From Thermoflexus sp. (GTDB lineage Bacteria; Chloroflexota; Anaerolineae; Thermoflexales; Thermoflexaceae): 17,992 nt of DNA. The stretch's first letter is position 1; each line of letters starts with the position of its first letter. The translations under genes and the position numbers were made by a program. Of this stretch, positions 1 through 5,771 are shown one piece after another. The stretch is from contig NZ_DAOUCJ010000107.1 of NCBI RefSeq assembly GCF_034432235.1, positions 1 through 17,992 of the forward strand, given 5' to 3'. The notes beneath the pieces were generated by a model. It made no database searches, was not told where the DNA came from, and saw nothing but the letters and a program-made list of their open reading frames with translations.

Positions 1-115
1 TCAACGACAACACCTTCGTAATCGCCGACGTCAGCGTCGTCTTCCCATGATCTATATGCCCAATCGTCCCCACATTCACATGCGGCTTCGCCCGCACAAA
101 CACCGCCTTCGACAT
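1..115 (-). CDS. tuf: Translation elongation factor Tu, N-terminal fragment (cut by window start)
   Basis: EF-Tu is the GTPase that delivers aminoacyl-tRNA to the ribosome. Only the first 38 codons lie in the window. The protein starts MSKAVFVRAKPHVNVGTIGH and continues into the P-loop GHIDHGKT, which is diagnostic of EF-Tu rather than EF-G or IF-2. The ATG at 115-113 is preceded on the minus strand by AGGAGGG at a normal distance, so the start is secure. It is the last visible gene of a tRNA-Thr/Tyr/Thr-tuf cluster. A promoter-like pair lies in its own leader, so tuf may be transcribed both from the tRNA promoter and separately. The rest of the gene lies outside the window. Confidence 0.96.
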   Translation of the reverse strand, partial: MSKAVFVRAKPHVNVGTIGHIDHGKTTLTSAITKVLSL

Positions 116-162
116 CGTTGCCCTCCTGAGCAGTTTTCATTTTGGAATCATGACCTGCGCGA

Positions 163-179
163 GTGGGTTCAAATCCCAC
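163..179 (+). other. Isolated tRNA T-arm-like stem-loop in the tuf leader
   Basis: The plus strand reads GTGGG-TTCAAAT-CCCAC: a perfect 5-bp stem closing a 7-base loop that fits the tRNA TpsiC-loop consensus. No D-arm, anticodon arm or matching acceptor stem can be folded around it, so it is not an intact tRNA. It may be a remnant of a tRNA 3' end or a chance hairpin. It lies between tRNA-Thr(GGT) and tuf, on the strand opposite to them. Confidence 0.35.
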
Positions 180-208
180 AAAACCGACCGCCCCTTCATC
201 GCCCCGAG

Positions 209-230
209 GCAGGGTGCTCCCTCACCCTGC
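209..230. other. Perfect 8-bp hairpin in the tuf leader
   Basis: GCAGGGTG and CACCCTGC pair perfectly around a 6-base loop. It lies between the last tRNA and tuf, downstream of the putative tuf promoter. No U-run follows on the minus strand, so a simple intrinsic terminator is unlikely. It may be a leader structure or an RNA-processing site. The structure is seen; the role is unknown. Confidence 0.4.
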
Positions 231-266
231 TCTGCCCTCATGTCCATGCCCTTCGCCAACTTAAAC

Positions 267-296
267 AATATAAAATAATAACCCCGCCCTCTACAA
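267..296 (-). promoter_or_regulatory. Putative promoter for tuf inside the tRNA-tuf spacer
   Basis: On the minus strand TTGTAG (296-291) and TATATT (272-267) are separated by 18 bases within an A+T-rich patch that stands out from the surrounding GC-rich DNA. This fits a sigma70-type promoter that would make tuf mRNA independently of the tRNAs. The -35 match is partial, so this is a candidate only. Confidence 0.4.
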
Positions 297-365
297 CAAC
301 CCAGCCAGCCCACCCAACGGCTGAAGCAATCAGGAAATATACTCACACGCGGCGGGAACTCCAGG

Positions 366-438
366 AGCCCACGACGGGACTCGAACCCGTGACCCCACCC
401 TTACCAAGGGTGTGCTCTGCCGCCTGAGCTACGTGGGC
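366..438 (-). tRNA. tRNA-Thr (anticodon GGT)
   Basis: The minus strand folds into a standard 73-base tRNA. The acceptor GCCCACG pairs with CGTGGGC, the D-arm is GCTC/GAGC, and the anticodon stem CACCC/GGGTG closes loop TTGGTAA with anticodon GGT, which reads ACC/ACU. The T-arm is ACGGG-TTCGAGT-CCCGT and the discriminator base is T. CCA is not encoded (CCT follows) and must be added enzymatically. It is third in the order Thr-Tyr-Thr-tuf. Confidence 0.96.
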
Positions 439-562
439 TCGCGATGAGATCTCCTTATTCATCTCCGAATTCGAACTTCACCATACAGATCCCTGAGGAT
501 CTCGATCATGAGGACAGAAGCTTTCCCGGGCCAGATCGCCCCAGGCTCCCACAATAAAATAA

Positions 563-645
563 TGGGCGGGGAGGGATTCGAACCCCCGAAGGCTTGCGCC
601 ACCTGGTTTACAGCCAGGCCCCGTTGGCCACTTGGGTACCCGCCC
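563..645 (-). tRNA. tRNA-Tyr (anticodon GTA), long variable arm
   Basis: This is an 83-base class II tRNA on the minus strand. Acceptor GGGCGGG pairs with CCCGCCC and the discriminator is A. Anticodon stem CCTGG/CCAGG closes loop CTGTAAA with anticodon GTA. An extended variable arm precedes the T-arm GGGGG-TTCGAAT-CCCTC. The long variable arm together with the anticodon identifies bacterial tRNA-Tyr. CCA is not encoded. It lies only 6 bases downstream of tRNA-Thr(TGT), so the two are surely co-transcribed. Confidence 0.96.
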
Positions 646-651
646 CTGTCA

Positions 652-724
652 AGCCGACGGCGGGATTCGAACCCGCAACCTCGCGCTTACAAGGCGCTTG
701 CTCTACCGGTTGAGCTACGTCGGC
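652..724 (-). tRNA. tRNA-Thr (anticodon TGT)
   Basis: This is a 73-base tRNA on the minus strand. Acceptor GCCGACG pairs with CGTCGGC, the D-arm is GCTC/GAGC, the anticodon loop is CTTGTAA with anticodon TGT, and the T-arm is GCGGG-TTCGAAT-CCCGC. The first anticodon-stem pair (27-43) appears to be an A-G mismatch; the other four pairs are Watson-Crick. CCA is not encoded. It is the first gene of the cluster and lies just downstream of a near-consensus promoter. Confidence 0.95.
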
Positions 725-736
725 ACTCCAGGTGCA

Positions 737-766
737 ATTATACCCAGTTTGGAGGGGGGCGGTCAA
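737..766 (-). promoter_or_regulatory. Strong sigma70-type promoter of the tRNA-Thr/Tyr/Thr-tuf cluster
   Basis: On the minus strand TTGACC (766-761) and a perfect TATAAT (742-737) are separated by 18 bases. Transcription should begin about 7 bases before the -10 edge, close to the 5' end of tRNA-Thr(TGT) at 724, leaving almost no leader. The position and near-consensus boxes fit a highly expressed stable-RNA operon. Confidence 0.85.
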
Positions 767-1100
767 GATCAGGCTTCTGAAGTCAGGGCCGTCGGCTGCG
801 CCATCCGCAGCGGCGGTTCCCCTGGAGCTCGGGCTCGATGGAGGGAAAGGAATCATCCCCTCCCTCCAGACCTCAGGACGGCGGCGCTGGGCAGCTCGTT
901 TTCCCTCACCGAATCCGGCGGCCCAGACCCCTGAATCGCAATGCGGGATGAGCCCCATGATCGTCCTGATTCAGTTAAAATGTGAGCAAGCAGGCAATCC
1001 TTCGCCTCGGAGAGAGATCGAACGGCGATTGGTTACAGGGGAAACTGAACTTGTCACTTTCAGGAGCCTGATAAGCCCCCCATCTCCCTGTGGAACGATC
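767..1100. other. Gene-free region and long leader of the metF-type gene
   Basis: This is the bulk of the 391-base space between the divergent tRNA operon and the methyltransferase/MetF gene. The plus frame stays open through it, but the translation is unlike any family and the fusion protein starts cleanly at 1116. The only clear structure is a perfect 8-bp inverted repeat at 839-868 (TGGAGGGA and TCCCTCCA, 14-base loop). I looked for SAM-I, cobalamin and T-box consensus elements, which would make sense before a methionine gene, and recognised none. TAAAAT at 976-981 could be a -10 box but has no convincing -35. Confidence 0.5.
839..868. repeat. Perfect 8-bp inverted repeat in the leader of the metF-type gene
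   Basis: TGGAGGGA at 839-846 is the exact reverse complement of TCCCTCCA at 861-868, with a 14-base spacer that can form a further GG/CC pairing. It lies about 250 bases before the start codon. It could be an RNA hairpin or an operator. No T-run follows on either strand. Confidence 0.4.
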
Positions 1101-1115
1101 GGAGGAGGGATCGCA

Positions 1116-3032
1116 ATGGAAAAGCCGAACCTCCTGGAACGTCTGGCCCAGGGCCCTTTACTGGCGGATGGGGCCATGGGCACCATGCTCTACGCGCGAG
1201 GTTTTTCGTTTGATCGCTGCTATGAAGCGCTGAACATCGAGGCCCCCGAAGTCGTTCTGGATATCCATCGGGCGTATTTGCAAGCGGGGGCTGAGTTGCT
1301 GGAAACCAATACGTTCGGGGCGAATCGATATCGTCTCGCTGAGCATGGCCTGGATGATCGGGTGACATCACTGAACCACGCAGGGGTTGCCCTGGCGCGA
1401 CGGGCAGCTCAGGAAGCGAACCGTCCGGTGTGGATCGCCGGCTCCGTCGGACCCCTGGGCGTGCCCCTGGCCCCCCTGGGTCGAGCCAAGGCCGTGGAAG
1501 CCCGGGAAGCTTTCCGGGAACAGATCGCCGCACTGGTGGAGGCCGGGGTGGATGCTCTGATCCTGGAGACCTTCTCATCCCTCCCCGAGCTTCTGGAGGC
1601 TATCCGCGCAGCCCAGGAGACCGCCCCTCATGTGCCCGTCATTGCCGAGATGACCTTTGCTCAGGATGGCTACACGCTGATGGGCCACAGCCCGGAGGAA
1701 GTCGTTGAGACCCTTTTGGACCTGGGTGTTCCCATCATAGGGGCGAATTGCTCGGTAGGGCCCGCCAAGCTGCTTCCGGTGATCCGCCGGATGGCCTCTC
1801 GGATCACAGAGGCCGGCGGTCCTCCGCCTTATCTGGTGGTCATGCCGAACGCGGGTTGGCCTGAGATGGCGGCTGGTCGCCTTCGCTACCCGGCCACCCC
1901 AGACTACTTTGCGGAATATGCGTCTCGCTTCAGGGCCCTGGGCGTACGGATCCTCGGTGGATGCTGCGGGACGACACCGGAACACATCGCCGCAATGCGT
2001 CGAGCGTTGGAGACAGAGGCGGAAACCCCGTCGGAGGACCGCCGTCCGATCTTCCAGGGGGTCTCCCTCCCTGCCCCGGTCGAACCGGAACCTACCGATC
2101 TGGCCCGTCGCCTGCAAGCCGGCCTCTTTGTCGTCAGCGTGGAAGTGGATCCTCCTCGAGGCCATGATGCCAGCGCCATGCTGGAGGTGGCGCGCTCGCT
2201 GAAAGCAGGCGGGGTGGATGCTCTGAACATCGCCGATAGCCCGATGGCCCGGCTGCGGATGAGCCCATGGGCCCTGGCCTTCTTGGTCCAGAACCATGTG
2301 GGCCTGGAAACCATCCTTCACTTCCCAACCCGGGGGCGTAATCTTCTACGCATCCAGTCGGATCTCCTGGCCATCCACGCCCTGGGGGTGCGCAACCTCT
2401 TCGTCGTCATGGGGGATCCTCCCGCTCAGGGAGATTACCCGGAGGCCACCGATGCGATGGACATCGTGCCATCGGGCCTGGTGCGGTTGATTAAAGAGCG
2501 CTTCAACGCCGGCCTGGATCACGCCGGAGAATCCATTGGTCGGCCGACCGCCTTCTTTGTCGGCGTGGCCCTGAACTTCAACGCACCGGATCCAGCGCGG
2601 GAGATCAAGGCGCTGCGCCGGAAGATCCGGGCGGGGGCGGATTTCATCATGACTCAGCCGGTTTACGAGCCCGCTGCCCTCAAGAATTTCCTCCGGCGCT
2701 ATGAAGAAGAGGAAGGCCCCATCCCCATCCCGATCCTGGCGGGAGTGCTCCCTCTGTTAAGCCTCCGCCATGCGGAATTCCTGCACAATGAGGTGCCGGG
2801 CATCCGGGTTCCAGAAGCGATTCGAGAGCGCCTCCGGCGGGCTGGCGAAGCGCGGGCGCGCTCGGAGGGATTGCGCATGGCCCAGGAAGCCGTGGTGGAG
2901 CTCGCGGAGTTCACCCAGGGGCTCTATGTGATGCCCCCCATGGGCCGCTACGATCTGGTTTTCCAGCTCATGGAGGCGATCCCCGCTCACCGTCGGGGAC
3001 GGACGCCACGGCCGAATGGAGGGAGCCGTTGA
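1116..3032 (+). CDS. Bifunctional homocysteine S-methyltransferase / methylenetetrahydrofolate reductase
   Basis: This 638-residue fusion resembles the YitJ type. Residues 1-295 are a homocysteine methyltransferase domain: it opens LLADGAMGTML, contains ETNTFGANRY, and has the zinc/thiol ligands Cys212 (GANCSVGP) and Cys283-Cys284 (GGCCGTTPEH). Residues about 335-620 are a MetF barrel, with VSVEVDPPRG at its start and TQPVYEP near the flavin/folate site. It would reduce methylenetetrahydrofolate and methylate homocysteine to methionine in the cytoplasm; whether methyl passes directly between the domains is inference. The start ATG at 1116 has GGAGGAGG eight bases upstream, so the open reading upstream (from 732) is ignored. 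No B12-binding domain is present, unlike MetH. Confidence 0.93.
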   Translation: MEKPNLLERLAQGPLLADGAMGTMLYARGFSFDRCYEALNIEAPEVVLDIHRAYLQAGAELLETNTFGANRYRLAEHGLDDRVTSLNHAGVALARRAAQEANRPVWIAGSVGPLGVPLAPLGRAKAVEAREAFREQIAALVEAGVDALILETFSSLPELLEAIRAAQETAPHVPVIAEMTFAQDGYTLMGHSPEEVVETLLDLGVPIIGANCSVGPAKLLPVIRRMASRITEAGGPPPYLVVMPNAGWPEMAAGRLRYPATPDYFAEYASRFRALGVRILGGCCGTTPEHIAAMRRALETEAETPSEDRRPIFQGVSLPAPVEPEPTDLARRLQAGLFVVSVEVDPPRGHDASAMLEVARSLKAGGVDALNIADSPMARLRMSPWALAFLVQNHVGLETILHFPTRGRNLLRIQSDLLAIHALGVRNLFVVMGDPPAQGDYPEATDAMDIVPSGLVRLIKERFNAGLDHAGESIGRPTAFFVGVALNFNAPDPAREIKALRRKIRAGADFIMTQPVYEPAALKNFLRRYEEEEGPIPIPILAGVLPLLSLRHAEFLHNEVPGIRVPEAIRERLRRAGEARARSEGLRMAQEAVVELAEFTQGLYVMPPMGRYDLVFQLMEAIPAHRRGRTPRPNGGSR

Positions 3033-3174
3033 TATCGGCCATGAGGCGCCATTCCATGTCTTGCCCCCGGGGCATCGGGAAAGGAGGAGACGGCAGGATA
3101 GCGGGGGCCACTTTCGAGGCTTGGCTGCCCCCGGATCTCTTTTCCGCCTGGGAATACCCTACAGGGAGGTTCTC

Positions 3175-3813
3175 ATGGGCTATATCGAACAACTGCTGGG
3201 CGAGAATGAGCGCGTCCTTTTCCAGACTCGGCAGCATCCCCTGGTCCTCCTCCGCCCGGTGCTGGGTTATGGGATCCCTGCGGGCGTCCTGATCGGCATG
3301 ACCATCGCCAGCGGCCTTCTCTTTCCTCCGTTCACGCTCCCGGTAGTGATCGCGGGCCTGGCCCTGGCGGCGATCCCACTGGCCCTGCTGATCCGATCCC
3401 TGCTTCGCTGGTGGAACGAAGTGTATCTGGTGACCACGCGGCGGGTAGTCCAGGTGGAGGGGATCCTGAACAAAAACGTTCTTGACTCTTCCCTCGAAAA
3501 GGTTAATGATGTGGTCCTGCGCCAATCCATGTGGGGACGCCTGTTCAACTATGGGGACATCGAAATCCTCACCGGGAGCGAGATCGGAGTGAACCGTCTG
3601 AACCGCATCGCTGATCCTCTGCGCTTCAAGCAGGTCATGCTGGATCAGAAGGCCATGTTAGGGGAACGCCCAGGAATGGAGAGCGCAGGAGGCAGCGAGA
3701 TCGAGGTTCTGCTGGCGCAACTGGAGATGCTGCATCGCAGCGGTCTGTTGAGCGATCAGGAGTTCGAAGAGAAGAAGCGGACTCTGCTGAGGCGAGAGGA
3801 GCATAATTCATGA
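3175..3813 (+). CDS. PH-like (bPH2/YdbS-type) membrane protein with C-terminal SHOCT domain
   Basis: This is a 212-residue protein. Two hydrophobic helices at about 28-49 and 53-75 form a membrane hairpin. It is followed by a bacterial PH-like domain (about 80-155) with the typical YLVTTRRVV segment and LEKVNDVVLRQS. Residues 175-207 form a SHOCT motif (LLAQLEMLHRSGLLSDQEFE), a short helical module often found at protein ends. The ATG at 3175 has AGGGAGG at 3163-3169; the longer frame from 3016 has no such signal and overlaps the preceding gene. Bacterial PH-like proteins of this kind are membrane-bound and mostly uncharacterised, so no substrate or partner can be given. It lies on the same strand between the MetF fusion and PNP. 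Confidence 0.82.
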   Translation: MGYIEQLLGENERVLFQTRQHPLVLLRPVLGYGIPAGVLIGMTIASGLLFPPFTLPVVIAGLALAAIPLALLIRSLLRWWNEVYLVTTRRVVQVEGILNKNVLDSSLEKVNDVVLRQSMWGRLFNYGDIEILTGSEIGVNRLNRIADPLRFKQVMLDQKAMLGERPGMESAGGSEIEVLLAQLEMLHRSGLLSDQEFEEKKRTLLRREEHNS

Positions 3814-3943
3814 AGGACCTATGCCGTCGGACCCGGGTCGGAAGGGGGATCGGCTTTCACAAGCCCCCTGGCGAGGGGATCCATGGCGCGAACTGTCGGG
3901 TTTCCAGAGAAAAGGCAAGGGAACTTCCCGGGTGGAGACCGCG

Positions 3944-4795
3944 ATGCAAGTTCATGAAGTGATCCCTCGATCGGAATATGAGGCGGCCGCCGCGTGGATC
4001 CGGGAACGGATCCCCTTTCCACCGCGAATCGGGCTGGTGCTGGGCTCCGGCCTCGCCGCGCTGGCCGATGTGGTGGATGGAGCGATTGTCCTCGCCTTCA
4101 CAGAGATCCCTGGCTTCCCGGCCGCCACTGTCGAAGGACATCCCGGACGGGTGATCGTGGGGCAGCTGGAGGGGCACCCCGTGATGGTGCTCCAGGGGCG
4201 CGCCCATTTCTATGAGGGCTATTCGGTCCAGCGGATCACCCTACCGATCCGGGTGATGCAACTTCTGGGCATTCGCATTCTGATCCTGACCAACGCGGCG
4301 GGCGGGATCAATCCATCGTTCCGGCCCGGGGATGTGATGATTCTCCGCGATCACATCGGCCTCTTCGGGATGGCAGGAGCCAACCCTCTCCGAGGGCCGA
4401 ATGAGGCGGATTGGGGCCCCCGCTTTCCTGATCTGTCCCGCGCCTACGATCCAGCGCTACGAGCGCTGGCCCGGGAGGTTGCCGAAGCGGAAGGCATCCC
4501 GATCCATGAGGGCGTCTATGTAATGCTGGGCGGGCCCAGCTTTGAGACGCCAGCCGAGGTGCGATTCCTCCGTTTGATCGGAGCCGATGCGGTCGGGATG
4601 TCCACCGTCCCGGAGGTGATCGTCGCCTGCCACGGCGGGATGCGGGTTCTGGCCTTGTCCGGAATCTCCAATGTTCTGAACCCAGATGCTTTTGAGCCGC
4701 CCAGTCACGAGGAGGTCCTCCAGGCAGGCCGGGTTCTGGTCCCCCGGCTGATGACGATCATCCGGGGTGTGCTGCGGAAGCTCGAAGAGAAATAA
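3944..4795 (+). CDS. Purine nucleoside phosphorylase (trimeric, family 2)
   Basis: The enzyme splits purine (deoxy)nucleosides with phosphate into base and sugar 1-phosphate for salvage. The 283 residues match family 2 PNP in length and motifs: LGSG around Ser35 and GRAHFYEGY (Arg86, His88) for phosphate, TNAAGG (117-121), and GGPSFETPAE with Glu201 for the base. The methionine in VGMSTVPE and Asn243 in SGISNVLNP also match. Asn rather than Asp at 243 favours PNP over methylthioadenosine phosphorylase. The ATG at 3944 follows GGTGGAG; an in-frame GTG four codons earlier (3932) is a possible alternative. It lies about 130 bases after the PH/SHOCT gene and may share its transcript. Preference between guanosine/inosine and other purines cannot be read here. 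Confidence 0.93.
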   Translation: MQVHEVIPRSEYEAAAAWIRERIPFPPRIGLVLGSGLAALADVVDGAIVLAFTEIPGFPAATVEGHPGRVIVGQLEGHPVMVLQGRAHFYEGYSVQRITLPIRVMQLLGIRILILTNAAGGINPSFRPGDVMILRDHIGLFGMAGANPLRGPNEADWGPRFPDLSRAYDPALRALAREVAEAEGIPIHEGVYVMLGGPSFETPAEVRFLRLIGADAVGMSTVPEVIVACHGGMRVLALSGISNVLNPDAFEPPSHEEVLQAGRVLVPRLMTIIRGVLRKLEEK

Positions 4796-4913
4796 AGCAC
4801 AGGATGAGCGGGGGGCAAGGGAAAGGATGGCCCTGGAGCCGGATGGGCCCCTGGAAGTGGATCCCTGTCTCCCATTGAGATCAGGACGTCCATGTCAAGG
4901 CGGAAAGGCGCGA

Positions 4914-5678
4914 ATGGAAACGTTGTGGGCTTTGCTGAAATCGCTCGCCCCGTTGCTCTATGGGGGCATCGGCCTGTTGCTGCTGATCACCATAGGGGAG
5001 ATCTGGCGCGCTTATCGTCGGCTCCTTCGGGCATTTTTCCGCGTAGAGCGGGAGATGGCCGCCATGGAGCTGTTCAGTGGGCTGGTCCGGGCCGCATTTC
5101 TGCTAGCCCTCGGCCTGGGCCTCTGGCTCCTCGTAGGCCCCGGGATTCTCACCCCTACCTCCACGTCTTCCTCCCTGCTGACGCCGACCTTGGCGCCCTC
5201 CCCAACGGTGACCGGGCCTCTCCAGCCGATTCCCAGGCTTTCGCCCTCCCCCCACATCCCTCTCACGCCTTCCCCACTCCCCTCGCCCTCACCATCACCG
5301 GTCCCTTCCCCTTCGCCCACTGCGACCCCCACACCGCTTCGAGCGCGTTGCCCGGATCCGAACGCGCAGATCGAGTTCCCATCTCCGGGCCAGGTGATCT
5401 CCCAACCCATCACGCTGATCGGCACGGCCACCCATCCGGCCTTCCAGTTTTACAAGGTGGAAATCAACGGGCCCTACACCGGAGGCCAGTGGGTCACCCT
5501 GGGGGACATCGTGCGGCAACCGGTGATGCGGGGGCCGCTCTGGACCTTCGATCCTCGCCCCTTCCTGCCCCAGCCGGGCCGCTATCGGCTTCGCGTGGTG
5601 GTGGTGGATATCGCGGCGCGAGAGGCCGCCACCTGCGAGGTGCCTGTGGTGCTCACCTCACCAGAAGGCAGCAGTTAA
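4914..5678 (+). CDS. Membrane-anchored protein with Pro/Ser-rich stalk and an Ig-like outer domain
   Basis: I do not recognise a named family. The 254 residues show two hydrophobic helices (about 11-30 and 57-77) separated by a basic/acidic loop. A Ser/Pro/Thr-rich stalk (about 80-142, largely SP and TP repeats) follows, then a 100-residue beta-rich domain. That domain carries Cys146 and Cys241 at its two ends, which could form a disulfide outside the membrane. Its pattern (IEFPSPGQVISQPITLIGTA, then a ...YRLRVVVVD strand) resembles bacterial Ig-like repeats. The start at 4914 has a GGAAAGG upstream and directly begins the first helix. The +2 frame is also open here, but only because of the biased stalk codons. 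It is the last gene before a strong hairpin. Confidence 0.7.
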   Translation: METLWALLKSLAPLLYGGIGLLLLITIGEIWRAYRRLLRAFFRVEREMAAMELFSGLVRAAFLLALGLGLWLLVGPGILTPTSTSSSLLTPTLAPSPTVTGPLQPIPRLSPSPHIPLTPSPLPSPSPSPVPSPSPTATPTPLRARCPDPNAQIEFPSPGQVISQPITLIGTATHPAFQFYKVEINGPYTGGQWVTLGDIVRQPVMRGPLWTFDPRPFLPQPGRYRLRVVVVDIAAREAATCEVPVVLTSPEGSS

Positions 5679-5697
5679 CGGGCGGGGTGTGAGGATA

Positions 5698-5733
5698 AAG
5701 AGGGGCGAGGCTTTAAAAAGCCCCGCCCCTCTT
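5698..5733. terminator. Strong hairpin between convergent genes (bidirectional terminator)
   Basis: AAGAGGGGCG and CGCCCCTCTT form a perfect 10-bp stem. After one A-C mismatch, GGCTT/AAGCC adds 5 bp around a TAAA loop. It lies between the ends of the anchored stalk protein (plus) and the solute-binding protein (minus). On the minus strand the stem ends in CTCTTTAT, giving a short U-rich tail, so it suits the solute-binding gene best. The plus side has no U-run. Confidence 0.8.
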
Positions 5734-5771
5734 CGGACTCTCGGGATCCGGTTCGCCGGTGCGCAGGGCGC

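Noticed and set aside
439..562. Possible tRNA-Gly in the spacer where glyT lies in E. coli; a GAAGTTCGAATTC motif looked T-loop-like on the minus strand
   Set aside because: No acceptor, D or anticodon stem could be built around it.
732..1115. Open frame upstream of the MetF fusion that would extend it by 128 residues
   Set aside because: It begins over the tRNA promoter region, has no family similarity and no ribosome site, while 1116 has a strong one right before the conserved domain.
4892..5692. 266-codon frame overlapping the stalk protein
   Set aside because: It is open only because of the Pro/Ser codon bias of the stalk; it lacks membrane helices and recognisable motifs, unlike the frame starting at 4914.
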